Shown: piece after piece, positions 18,784-26,736 of the stretch | Numbering within the stretch: the first letter of the stretch is position 1 | Layout: each line of letters opens with the position of its first letter | Source of the DNA: Spirochaetaceae bacterium | GTDB taxonomy: Bacteria; Spirochaetota; Spirochaetia; Treponematales; Rectinemataceae | Length of the DNA: 63,006 bases | Assembly: GCA_025356015.1 (NCBI GenBank) | Contig: JANXYO010000121.1 | Coordinates: 1 to 63,006 of the forward strand | Direction of reading: 5' to 3' | Made by a program: the position numbers and the translations under genes | The notes under the pieces: model-generated | Database searches by the model: none | Seen by the model: only the letters and a program-made list of their open reading frames with translations | What the model was told of the DNA's origin: nothing

Positions 18784-19728
18784 CTAGGCTATGTACTGCT
18801 TGTAGATCGACGGGTCGAGCAAGCGGACCTTGAGCAGGATCTCGTCGATCTTCGCCCTTTCGTCCTTTGCCGCGATGCAGTGGTCGATGAGCCAGAAATA
18901 CCGGTTTATGAGGCGCGGCACGAGGAGGGCTCTCTCCTCGCCGCCTTCTCTGGTTTCATTCTCGAGCTGGTAGATGCACTGGCGCAGCTTCCCCACCTCG
19001 ACCGCCTTGAGCTCGCGCTTCACGGTGAACACGCCAAGGACGGCCCCGTAGACCGGGATCCACTCGGCAAGCTCAGAGCCCGCGTAGCCGAGATTCGAGA
19101 CGCTCTCCATGAGCCTTCGTATCATCTCACACTCGAGAAGCTCCAGGTCTATCTTCTGGGCCGACAGGTAGAAGGCCTCGCGGAAGAGGGCCTTCGAAGC
19201 GCGGATCTCTCCGCCGAGGGCATAGGCGTCGGCGAGCTCAGCGAGCACCTCCGCGTCTTCCTTGCGCTCGCGGGCTGCCGCCTCGAGCTGGGCGAGGGCG
19301 GCATCGTAGTCGCCAGCGCCCTTGTGGCATCGTCCGATCCTGAGCGCGAGCTCAGCCTCGTGGGACTCTTTCTCCTCGGGAGGCAGGGCACGGTACTGGT
19401 TGAGGGCGAGGCTGAAGGCAAAGCGCTTGAACGCGTAGCGGGCGCGCTCGAAATCACCGGAAAGCTTGGAAGAAAACGAAGAGAAGCTCTTCCACTGGGC
19501 GATCGCGTACTCGCCGCGTTCGTAGGGGTTGGGCGTGGCCTCGAGGCGAGCGAGGCGCTCGGCCCAGAAATTGACGCATTTCAAGGACCAGAGGACCTCG
19601 GTATGCTCGAAGTCGATTGCGAGCGCTCGCTCCAGCAGCTCCGACGCACCAGCGAGGTCGACGGCCCTGAGGCTCTCATACGCGTTCGACAAAAGGACGT
19701 AAACGCTTTCCTGGTCGGCCATGCTCAT
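18784..19728 (-). CDS. TPR-containing cytoplasmic protein, operon with greA
   Basis: The 314-residue protein has TPR-like helix pairs (VYVLLSNAYESLRAVDLAGASELLERALAID and RIGRCHKGAGDYDAALAQLEAA, quoted in part) and no signal peptide. Its start is ATG 19728 or ATG 19722; an upstream in-frame TTG coincides with the promoter -35 box and is excluded. It has no clear Shine-Dalgarno sequence. It sits 14 bases ahead of the long greA, so it may act with it, for example as an adaptor of RNA polymerase; that link is inferred from position only. Confidence 0.75.
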   Translation of the reverse strand: MSMADQESVYVLLSNAYESLRAVDLAGASELLERALAIDFEHTEVLWSLKCVNFWAERLARLEATPNPYERGEYAIAQWKSFSSFSSKLSGDFERARYAFKRFAFSLALNQYRALPPEEKESHEAELALRIGRCHKGAGDYDAALAQLEAAARERKEDAEVLAELADAYALGGEIRASKALFREAFYLSAQKIDLELLECEMIRRLMESVSNLGYAGSELAEWIPVYGAVLGVFTVKRELKAVEVGKLRQCIYQLENETREGGEERALLVPRLINRYFWLIDHCIAAKDERAKIDEILLKVRLLDPSIYKQYIA

Positions 19729-19759
19729 CCGGGTATTCAGGGTAATATAGATCGGTTCG

Positions 19760-19788
19760 ATAGTACCCGATACGGAGCGGGTAGTCAA
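19760..19788 (-). promoter_or_regulatory. Promoter of TPR-greA operon
   Basis: Read on the minus strand, TTGACT (19788-19783) is followed after 17 bases by TACTAT (19765-19760). This is a close sigma70 match and predicts a start near 19753, about 25 bases before the TPR gene. Confidence 0.7.
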
Positions 19789-19873
19789 TCAGACTAAGGG
19801 AAGGAGGCCCGCGCGGCCCTCCTCCTGCGCCGAGGCGGGCCCCAGGCCGCGCCGCGCCGCGGCCTCCTCGATG

Positions 19874-19902
19874 GCGACATGGCCAGGGCGATGTGCTAGA
19901 AT
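19874..19902 (+). promoter_or_regulatory. rpe promoter, nearly leaderless
   Basis: GCGACA (19874-19879), a 17-base spacer and TGCTAGAAT (extended -10, hexamer 19897-19902). The -10 ends only 9 bases before the rpe ATG, so the mRNA would have a leader of 0-3 bases. No Shine-Dalgarno sequence is present. Confidence 0.6.
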
Positions 19903-19911
19903 CAACGCAAC

Positions 19912-20595
19912 ATGGGAACTCGCATTATCGCCCCCTCTGTTCTTTCTGCGGATTTCTCCGACATGCGCTCTGGCCTTTCGCTCATCGCGGATGCCGGCGC
20001 CGACTGGGTCCACCTGGACGTGATGGATGGCCGCTTTGTGCCCAGCATAACCTTCGGGCACAAGATGGCGGCCGACCTCAGGCCCCATACAAAGCTTCCT
20101 CTCGATGTCCATCTCATGACTGTGGAGCCCGAGCGTCTGGTGGGGCCCTTCATCGAAGCGGGCGCCGACTGGATCACCTTCCACATCGAGGCCTGCGTCC
20201 ACGCCCACCGCCTTGTCCAGAGCCTGCGGGCGGCAGGCGTCAGGCCCGGGATCTCGATAGTGCCCTCGACTCCCGTCTCGGCGGTGGAGGAGCTCCTTCC
20301 CGACCTCGATCTCGTCCTCGTCATGACGGTCAATCCTGGATTCGGGGGCCAATCCCTCATACCTTCCTGTCTCGAGAAGGTGCGCCGCCTCGTGGAGTTC
20401 AGGGAGAGGCACCGCCTCGGATACCTGATCTCGGTCGATGGTGGAGTGAACAGGGAGACAATGGGCGCCGTGGCATCGGCGGGGCCAGACGTCCTCGTCA
20501 TGGGCTCGGCCTTCTTCTCATCGAAGCGTCCAGCCGCCGAGGTCGAGGCGGCGAGGGCTGCCTTTGGCGAAGCCTCTTCCCGAAAGGGCGCCTGA
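19912..20595 (+). CDS. rpe: Ribulose-phosphate 3-epimerase
   Basis: Rpe interconverts ribulose 5-phosphate and xylulose 5-phosphate in the pentose phosphate pathway. The 227-residue TIM barrel has the canonical N-terminus (IIAPSVLSADF), the metal-binding WVHLDVMDGRFVPSITFG, DVHLM, VMTVNPGFGGQ and VDGGVN. The canonical N-terminus fixes the start at ATG 19912, directly behind a -10 box. Confidence 0.97.
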   Translation: MGTRIIAPSVLSADFSDMRSGLSLIADAGADWVHLDVMDGRFVPSITFGHKMAADLRPHTKLPLDVHLMTVEPERLVGPFIEAGADWITFHIEACVHAHRLVQSLRAAGVRPGISIVPSTPVSAVEELLPDLDLVLVMTVNPGFGGQSLIPSCLEKVRRLVEFRERHRLGYLISVDGGVNRETMGAVASAGPDVLVMGSAFFSSKRPAAEVEAARAAFGEASSRKGA

Positions 20596-20624
20596 TTGAG
20601 TTTTGCCCTCCCGGCGCCGATAAT
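20596..20624 (+). promoter_or_regulatory. Promoter of the 20642 TPR operon
   Basis: TTGAGT (20596-20601), 17 bases, GATAAT (20619-20624). The predicted start near 20631 falls inside the GGAGG before the gene, leaving a very short leader. The box overlaps the rpe stop region, so this operon has its own promoter next to rpe. Confidence 0.65.
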
Positions 20625-20641
20625 CAATCGGAGGCATGCCC

Positions 20642-21685
20642 ATGCATAGGTCCCGAATCCTCCTCATCGCCCTCCTCATCGCGGCCTCGGTCGCAAGCGC
20701 TCAAGTGGCGCCAGCTCCCAAGGCGCCGGCAGGCCCCCCCCAGAAGACAGGAGATGCGAAGACGGCCCTGTCCCAGGGCATCGATCTCTTCGGCCAGGGG
20801 AAGTTCCGGGAGGCCCTCGACCTCTTCGGACAGGTCCTTGCCGACCCGAAGGCGGCCGCCGAGAGACCCGAGGCGTCCTACTGGTCGGCCCTCGCCTACA
20901 TAGCCTCGGGCGACGCCGTCAATGCCTCGGCTTCCATCGACGCCTTCCTCTCGGCCTATCCCACGAGCGGCCGCGTCCCCGACCTCCTTTACCAGAGGGG
21001 ACGGCTCCTCTATCAGAAGGCGGACTATGATGGAGCCATCCGTTCCTTCGCCGCCTTCGCGGACATCGCGCCATCGAGCGACCTCATGCCCTCGGCCCTG
21101 TACTGGAGCGGAGAATGCCTCTATGCCCTGGGCCGCCTCGAGGACGCGGAACGGGCCTTTGCCGCCGTCGTCGAGAAGTACCCCTCGAGCGTGAAGGTTG
21201 AGGCAGCCTCCTATCGGCGCTCCCTCATTGGCCTCGAGTACCGGGAGCGTGAGCTGATAAAGCTCCTGACCTGGAGTCACGAGGAGTCCCTCAGGGCGGC
21301 CGACGACTTCCGCCGGCGCGAAAGGGCCTATGACCAGTCGATCGGCATCTACCAGAAACAGATCGCCGACCTGAAACGCGGCGCCCCGAGCGACCAGGAG
21401 AAGACGATCGCTGATCTCAAGGGCCAGGTCGCCGACCTCGGATCGAGGCTCGCGGCGGCCGAGGCACAGGTCGCCACTGCCAAGTCCGAGCTGGACGCCC
21501 TCCGCGCGGCCCAGGCTGCCGATGCCGCCGCCAAGGCCCAGGGCATCGCCGCGCCTCGTCCTCCCGTGATACCTCCCGGGGCAGCCGGAGCCAGCGGAGT
21601 CTCGGAAGCCCTTGCCGCGAAGGCCCGGGCGCTCGACCTCCTCGCGTTCTATCTCGAACGCCTCGCCAGGGAGGAGAAGAAATGA
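20642..21685 (+). CDS. Secreted TPR and coiled-coil protein
   Basis: The 347-residue protein has a signal peptide (HRSRILLIALLIAASVASAQ), then TPR repeats (about 40-190) of the kind found in YbgF/CpoB and BamD (for example ALYWSGECLYALGRLEDAERA). A coiled coil follows (about 230-300, DLKGQVADLGSRLAAAEAQV), then a Pro/Ala linker. ATG 20642 is preferred over ATG 20636 because GGAGG (20630-20634) is 7 bases ahead of it. It probably acts in the periplasm as a scaffold for envelope proteins. It overlaps the next gene by four bases. Confidence 0.78.
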   Translation: MHRSRILLIALLIAASVASAQVAPAPKAPAGPPQKTGDAKTALSQGIDLFGQGKFREALDLFGQVLADPKAAAERPEASYWSALAYIASGDAVNASASIDAFLSAYPTSGRVPDLLYQRGRLLYQKADYDGAIRSFAAFADIAPSSDLMPSALYWSGECLYALGRLEDAERAFAAVVEKYPSSVKVEAASYRRSLIGLEYRERELIKLLTWSHEESLRAADDFRRRERAYDQSIGIYQKQIADLKRGAPSDQEKTIADLKGQVADLGSRLAAAEAQVATAKSELDALRAAQAADAAAKAQGIAAPRPPVIPPGAAGASGVSEALAAKARALDLLAFYLERLAREEKK

Positions 21686-22722
21686 TGCCACGCCGAGCCA
21701 TAGCAGCCATCGCCCTCGCCGTCCTTGCCCAGTTCTGCGCCACCGCGCTCGAGCTCAAGGAAGGCCTCGTCAGGCTTGTCATCAACGAGTCGACGGCGCG
21801 CATCTCGATATACCGCCTGGTCGACATCGCCAAGGGCAGGTACGAATCCCTCATCTTCGACCAGGATCCGCGCACGAGTTTCGCCACACTCTCGATTGAC
21901 GGACGTTTCGCCAAGCTCGGCGATGCCTCCGACTACCGGGTGAGCGTCAGCCGGACCGACACTGGGGCGCAGATCGAGTTCCGCTCATCCTTCTGCGCGG
22001 TCCGGCAGTACCTGGATTTCGCCAAGTCCGAGGGTGCGGCCCTCGCAGACGGGATCAAGGTGAGGTTCGAGCTTGAGAATGTGTCGGAGCGTGACAGCAT
22101 GCTCGGCCTGCGTTACCTCATAGACACCAACCTGGCCGAGAAGTCGGGAATCCATTTCTCGAGCAGCACCAGATCGAGGATCAACGAAGAGACCTCGATC
22201 CTGCCCAACGCCGCCGACACCTGGATCGCCACCCCGGGCGACAAGGCCAGCTTCATGGTCCAGTTCGGAGGTCCCGGCGTTGACAGGCCCGACCGGGTGA
22301 TCCTCGCCAACTGGAAGCGCCTGAGCGACGCCCCCTGGGGCTTCGAGGCGAATATCCAGCGCAACTTCACCCTTGTTCCCTATTCGATAAACGATTCGGC
22401 CATGGACCTCTTCTGGGAGCCTGGTTCCGTGCCCAGGGGCGGGATCCGAAAGATATCCTTCTTCATGGGCAGTCTCAATGAGAAGGGCTATCCCGCTGCC
22501 GTCGCCGGCAAAACCCAGACCGAGGACATCTTCGCCTCAACGGTTCTCAGCGCGGGGACTCCCGATATCCAGGCCTCGATCGCGACCGACCTGGTGGCTG
22601 TGCGTGACCTCATATCGCGGATCGACCGCTCTATTTCCACTGGAGCGAAGATCTCCGACGAGGAGCTTGCAGCCTGGAAAAGGATCCTTGACCGCCTCGA
22701 GGAGAGGAAAAAGGTCTACTGA
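21682..22722 (+). CDS. Secreted protein of unknown function
   Basis: The 346-residue protein starts with a signal peptide (RRAIAAIALAVLAQFCATA). The mature part is beta-rich (LKEGLVRLVINESTARISIYRL; SDYRVSVSRTD) and ends with a short helical segment rich in Arg and Glu. I do not recognise a family. Start ATG 21682 (or 21685) overlaps the upstream stop. It lies between two TPR genes in one operon, so it is probably part of the same envelope assembly. Confidence 0.7.
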   Translation: MMPRRAIAAIALAVLAQFCATALELKEGLVRLVINESTARISIYRLVDIAKGRYESLIFDQDPRTSFATLSIDGRFAKLGDASDYRVSVSRTDTGAQIEFRSSFCAVRQYLDFAKSEGAALADGIKVRFELENVSERDSMLGLRYLIDTNLAEKSGIHFSSSTRSRINEETSILPNAADTWIATPGDKASFMVQFGGPGVDRPDRVILANWKRLSDAPWGFEANIQRNFTLVPYSINDSAMDLFWEPGSVPRGGIRKISFFMGSLNEKGYPAAVAGKTQTEDIFASTVLSAGTPDIQASIATDLVAVRDLISRIDRSISTGAKISDEELAAWKRILDRLEERKKVY

Positions 22723-22727
22723 ATCTC

Positions 22728-23816
22728 ATGGCTAAGACAGCGCTCGACCGCGCCGAACGGCTCTTCTCGGCCGGCCGCTATGCGCAGGCAGTGACCCTGC
22801 TCGAACCCCAGGTTCCCGTCTACAGGGAGTCGCAGCGCTTCTACTATGTGCTAGGGGCGTCCTGCCTCAGGACGGGTGATGTCTCCGGTGCCTTCGCATA
22901 CTTGAAGCGCGCCGAGCAGCTCCTGCCTGGAAACGCCGATGTGGCCCTTGCCCTGTCCGCCCTCCAGGTCAGGAGGGGCGAGACGGAGAAGGCTGTGGAG
23001 GGCTATCTGCGGGTCCTCGAGGAGAGGCCTCGCGACCGCCTCGCGAGGAGGGCCCTGTCCCTGATACGAAGGGAAGGCTCTCCCGAGCGTCTTGCCGCCC
23101 TCGTCGAGTCGGGCCGGATCGCGAGGATCTATCCGGGTGGCTTTAGGATCATGAGGCTGGCCCTTCCTTCCGCAGCCCTGGCCCTGGTCCTTGCCGCGGC
23201 CTGGCTCCTTCTGCCCCTTGCCGTCCCTGCTGCCCGCCGCCTCCTCGCGGGCCCTCCCATGAGGCCCGGGGTGGCCGCAGTCGTCCTGAGCTCTTCGGAA
23301 CGCTCGGCCCCTGTGACCACGGGCGGGGGCTTCCGCTTTGTCCTTACCGAGGACCAGGCCCTCTCGGGATTCGAGAAGGCCAAGGCCTACTTCCAGGCCT
23401 ACCGCGACAACGCGGCCCTGGTCGAGATCAACCGCCTACTCGGCTCGAACGCGAGCCAGGCCGTGAAGGACAAGGCCAGGACCCTCAAGGCCTTTGTGGG
23501 CGCACCGGACTTCAGGACTGTGCGGGACGCTCCCTCCTTCGCCGAACTGGGCAAGGATCCGATGCTGTATGACGGCTGCTCCGTGAGCTGGAAGGGCATG
23601 GCAGCCAATGTCAGGGCCGAGGGCAGGTCCCTGGCCTTTGATTTCCTGGTCGGCTACGACAGGATGAAACAGCTCGAAGGCATCATTCCCGCGCGGATGG
23701 CGGGGGCCGAAGTGCCCGTCGACAGGCCCCTTGAGATACTTGCCCTCATAAGGAGCGCCGACGGCTCGCCGAGGCTCGATGCCGTCGCGATCCACGAGCT
23801 TCTGCAGGAACGCTGA
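22728..23816 (+). CDS. TPR protein with one membrane helix
   Basis: The 362-residue protein has N-terminal TPR repeats (about 5-105, RAERLFSAGRYAQAVTLLE), a membrane helix near 145-170 (LALPSAALALVLAAAWLLLPL) and an extracytoplasmic C-terminal domain with another TPR-like pair. No signal peptide precedes the TPRs, so they face the cytoplasm. It lies 5 bases after the secreted protein gene. This topology would link cytoplasmic partners to the secreted TPR protein of the same operon; that is inference. Confidence 0.72.
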   Translation: MAKTALDRAERLFSAGRYAQAVTLLEPQVPVYRESQRFYYVLGASCLRTGDVSGAFAYLKRAEQLLPGNADVALALSALQVRRGETEKAVEGYLRVLEERPRDRLARRALSLIRREGSPERLAALVESGRIARIYPGGFRIMRLALPSAALALVLAAAWLLLPLAVPAARRLLAGPPMRPGVAAVVLSSSERSAPVTTGGGFRFVLTEDQALSGFEKAKAYFQAYRDNAALVEINRLLGSNASQAVKDKARTLKAFVGAPDFRTVRDAPSFAELGKDPMLYDGCSVSWKGMAANVRAEGRSLAFDFLVGYDRMKQLEGIIPARMAGAEVPVDRPLEILALIRSADGSPRLDAVAIHELLQER

Positions 23817-23854
23817 TCTAGGGCCGTCACCCAAAACGTTCTCGAGGCCGAGTC

Positions 23855-23884
23855 TTGCGGCCGTGGAAAACCCGGGCCTATAAT
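23855..23884 (+). promoter_or_regulatory. Leaderless promoter of the haem-c gene
   Basis: TTGCGG (23855-23860), 18 bases, and a perfect TATAAT (23879-23884). The -10 box ends 6 bases before ATG 23891, so transcription is predicted to begin at the start codon itself. Confidence 0.7.
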
Positions 23885-23890
23885 CCCGTC

Positions 23891-24805
23891 ATGAGGAAGC
23901 TGCAGGTTTCAGGCGCACATTCACTCAAAGCTGCCGCCACGGGGATCCTCCTGCTGGCATCGATGGCGCTCATCGCGGCCCAGGGCACGGTAATCCCGAA
24001 GACCCTCGAGTTCGGCAGGATTCCTGGAATTTTCGTCAACTACTGCCTGGCCTGCCACGAGTGGGCCGCCTCCTACGAGGGCATCGTGAAGGCTCCCCTG
24101 GTCGTTCCCGGGAAGCCCGAGGAAAGCAGGGTCTGGATACTGGTTTCCGAGGGCGCGATGCCCGCCTCAGGCCCTTCCCCGACCGGGGAGGAGAAGCAGC
24201 TCATGCGCGACTGGATCGCGGCGGGGGCTCCCCGTCCACCCGAGGCAGGGGCCGCGGGCGGCCAGGCAAGGGGCGGCTTCCTCGGCTTCCCGAGCAAGCT
24301 GGCCTTCCACCGCTTTTCCGGCTGGATGTCCGGCAGCCTCCTGCTCGCGGCCGGGGCAATCGGCGCCGTCCACGCCTACGACATGATGAGTGCAGCCCAC
24401 GATTTCCGGGATGCCCACGGCATCACCGAGGAGACGATGAGCGGGGTATGCGACCAGGAGATACGGGATGTATGGAGCAGTCCGGGCCAGCGGGCCCTGG
24501 GCTGGACCCATGCCGGCCTCGTCGTGGCCGGGGAATCCTTCTATATCGCCAATTTCGTCACCGGTCTGGGCTACATCGGCGGGGAAGGCCCTGGCCTGTC
24601 GAAGCGAAAGCTCCACCTCTGGGCCTTCTTCGCCCACGGGACCCTCATGGCGGCCGAGATAGTCATGGGCTTCATGACGAGTTCGGCCCTCGCGAGGGGG
24701 GACCACGATACGGTGAGCGGCCTCGGGGTGGCTCATGCCGCGGTTGGCATTGCGATCCCCGTCATCATCCTCAGCGCGGGCGCAATCATGGGGGGCGATT
24801 CCTAG
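23891..24805 (+). CDS. Haem-c (CLACH) protein fused to membrane domain
   Basis: The 304-residue protein has a signal sequence (TGILLLASMALIAAQG). A small cytochrome-c-like domain follows with one haem-attachment motif, CLACH, near residue 57. The next part is a membrane domain of about four helices with several His residues that could bind haem b (AFHRFSGWMSG, AVHAYDMM, LHLWAFFAHGTLMAAE, VAHAAVG). A quinol- or membrane-linked electron carrier is likely; the exact family is not recognised. The start at ATG 23891 is set by the promoter and signal peptide. No cytochrome-c maturation gene is in the window. Confidence 0.72.
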   Translation: MRKLQVSGAHSLKAAATGILLLASMALIAAQGTVIPKTLEFGRIPGIFVNYCLACHEWAASYEGIVKAPLVVPGKPEESRVWILVSEGAMPASGPSPTGEEKQLMRDWIAAGAPRPPEAGAAGGQARGGFLGFPSKLAFHRFSGWMSGSLLLAAGAIGAVHAYDMMSAAHDFRDAHGITEETMSGVCDQEIRDVWSSPGQRALGWTHAGLVVAGESFYIANFVTGLGYIGGEGPGLSKRKLHLWAFFAHGTLMAAEIVMGFMTSSALARGDHDTVSGLGVAHAAVGIAIPVIILSAGAIMGGDS

Positions 24806-24824
24806 CGCCCCGGCCCTGCCCTTG

Positions 24825-26501
24825 CTAGAATTCCTCGAAGCCCTGGTCGGGCTCGTCATCGGCGGGCACTATGGAGGTCCGCTGTCGCGGAGCAGGGGAA
24901 TCCTTGGCATCTCTGGGCGGCTTGGCCTCGTCCTCTTTCCGCTCAGTAAGGGTCTCCTGCTTGCGTTCCGCGGACTTTTCCTCGGCCGGCAGTTGCTCCG
25001 CCCAAGAGCCGGGGAGCTTGAAGAAAGTCAGGGTCTCGGCCAGCTGGCCTGCCTGGCCCGAGAGCTCCTCGGACATCGATGCAAGCTCCTCCGATGCGGA
25101 GGCGTTCTGCTGGATGACGCTGTCGAGCTGGACCACGGCCTTGCCGATCTGCTCGGCCCCGGTACTCTGCTCCCTGCTCGCCGCCGTTATCTCCTGGACG
25201 ACCTCGGCAGTCCTGCGGATGTCGGGCACGACAGACTGGATGAGCTTTCCCGCCGCCTCGGCGACGCCGACGCTCTTCCCCGAGAGATCCGATATCTCGC
25301 GCGAGGCAGCCTGAGAACGCTCGGCCAGCTTGCGCACCTCGCTCGCGACGACGGCGAAGCCCTTTCCCGCCTCGCCTGCCCGGGCCGCCTCGATCGCCGC
25401 GTTGAGGGCGAGCATGTTCGTCTGCCTGGCGATCTCCTCGATTATGGAGATCTTGCCCGCGATCGACTTCATGGCGGTGACGGTCTCTACCACCGAGCCA
25501 CCACCCTTCGTCGCGTCTATGGCGCTCTTGCGCGCTATGGCCTCGGCTGACTCAGCATTGTCAGCGTTCTGCCTGATTGTCGAATTCATCTCCTCCACCG
25601 CCGAGCTCACCTGCTCGGCCGCAGCTGCCTGTTCGGTCGCTCCCTGGGAAAGCTGCTGAGCCGTGGAGTTGATCTGCTCGCTGCCCGAGGAGACACTTGT
25701 TGAAGCCGTCGTCACGGCGATGACTACATCACGGAGGCTCGTCACCATGCCCGCGAGAGCGGTGGCCAGGCTCCCGATCTCATCGCTTCGCCGCGTATAG
25801 TCCTGGTCGATGTCCTCGCGGAGGTCCCCCGTGGCGATCGCACCGGCGAGAGCGACAGCGCGGCCGAGGGGGCGGGTGATGGATTGGGAGAGGACGATGC
25901 CGAGGAGGATCGAGATGAGCGTGGCAGTGATGAACACGATGAGCATGGCGAGGCTTGTGCGCGCAGCAAGGACGGAATTGGCGTCTGATGTCTCCTTCGC
26001 CGACCTGACCGTGGCCTGGATCATGCCCTCGATGACATTTTCCATGGGGGCGACGGCGCGGACGGCATCGCCGTAGAGCAGCACGAGGCCCTCGGCGTCC
26101 TTCCCCTCGCGGTCGAGGGCGACGAGCTGGTCCTTGACGGCCGAGAAATTCTTCCAGGCAAGCTGGAGGGCCGCGTACTGCTCCTTGTCGGCCTGGTCGG
26201 CAAGGGTGGTCTGGTATTCGGCGATCTGCGACTCCATGATCCGGACGTTTGTGGCCGAGGCTTCCCTTGCCGCGTCGCCGGCTATGCCCTTGAGCATGTA
26301 CATGTCCCGGAAATCCACCCGCATCTTCCCGAAGACCGCGCTCATCTCGGCCAGGGCGGCGAGGGGCAGGGTCTCCTTCTCGTAGAGGTGGGTGCTGCCC
26401 CTGTTGATTATCCTGAGGTTGGCTATGCCGAAAAGGCCGATTCCGGCGCCCAGGGCCGCCACGAGCACAAATCCGGTGATGAGCTTGAATCCTATTTTCA
26501 A
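24825..26501 (-). CDS. Methyl-accepting chemotaxis protein
   Basis: A chemoreceptor of 558 residues. The N-terminal membrane helix ([20 protein letters not shown]) is followed by a periplasmic four-helix-bundle sensor (about 30-185), a second membrane helix ([16 protein letters not shown]), a HAMP domain, and the signalling hairpin with [22 protein letters not shown] (quoted from the tip). The best start is TTG 26501, which has GGAGG 7 bases ahead; the longer frame adds residues before the membrane helix. The C-terminus ends in GFEEF, similar to the aromatic pentapeptide that tethers CheR/CheB on some receptors. No other chemotaxis gene is nearby. Confidence 0.92.
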   Translation of the reverse strand: MKIGFKLITGFVLVAALGAGIGLFGIANLRIINRGSTHLYEKETLPLAALAEMSAVFGKMRVDFRDMYMLKGIAGDAAREASATNVRIMESQIAEYQTTLADQADKEQYAALQLAWKNFSAVKDQLVALDREGKDAEGLVLLYGDAVRAVAPMENVIEGMIQATVRSAKETSDANSVLAARTSLAMLIVFITATLISILLGIVLSQSITRPLGRAVALAGAIATGDLREDIDQDYTRRSDEIGSLATALAGMVTSLRDVVIAVTTASTSVSSGSEQINSTAQQLSQGATEQAAAAEQVSSAVEEMNSTIRQNADNAESAEAIARKSAIDATKGGGSVVETVTAMKSIAGKISIIEEIARQTNMLALNAAIEAARAGEAGKGFAVVASEVRKLAERSQAASREISDLSGKSVGVAEAAGKLIQSVVPDIRRTAEVVQEITAASREQSTGAEQIGKAVVQLDSVIQQNASASEELASMSEELSGQAGQLAETLTFFKLPGSWAEQLPAEEKSAERKQETLTERKEDEAKPPRDAKDSPAPRQRTSIVPADDEPDQGFEEF

Positions 26502-26540
26502 ACGATCCTCCAGTAATGCACGAGGAGCCCGAGTGTCCAC

Positions 26541-26556
26541 TGCCCGATATCGGGCA
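26541..26556. promoter_or_regulatory. 16-bp perfect palindrome upstream of MCP gene
   Basis: TGCCCGATATCGGGCA is a perfect inverted repeat 40 bases before the chemoreceptor start and about 85 bases past the dikinase terminator. Such symmetry suggests a dimeric regulator binding site, but no matching regulator gene is adjacent. Confidence 0.4.
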
Positions 26557-26640
26557 CCTGGTCGTTGCATATCCTAGCCAGTTCGCCCGGGCGGTACAAG
26601 CTGGGCTGTCCGTGGACGGCATGGCGACCGGGACGCCGGA

Positions 26641-26680
26641 ATGAAAAGAAAGGCGTCCGGCGAAAGATCCGCCGGACGCC
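26641..26680 (-). terminator. Rho-independent terminator of ppdK
   Basis: On the minus strand an 11-bp perfect stem (26680-26670 with 26662-26652) closes a 7-base loop and is followed by TTTCTTTTC. It lies about 60 bases after the ppdK stop codon. This is one of the clearest terminators in the window. Confidence 0.92.
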
Positions 26681-26736
26681 ACCGCATCGTCCACCAAGGC
26701 GGCGCCCTGCGTCTGCCTCGGTGGCCTTGCTTCTTG

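Noticed and set aside
15986-18787. A 933-codon open frame on plus, antisense to greA and longer than it
   Set aside because: It is created by the GC-rich codon pattern of the real gene on the other strand; its product is a low-complexity Leu/Asp/Glu/Val/Gly mixture without domains, while the minus strand has a clear GreA.
19728-19788. Upstream TTG extension of the TPR protein
   Set aside because: The TTG is the first part of the -35 box TTGACT, upstream of the predicted transcription start.
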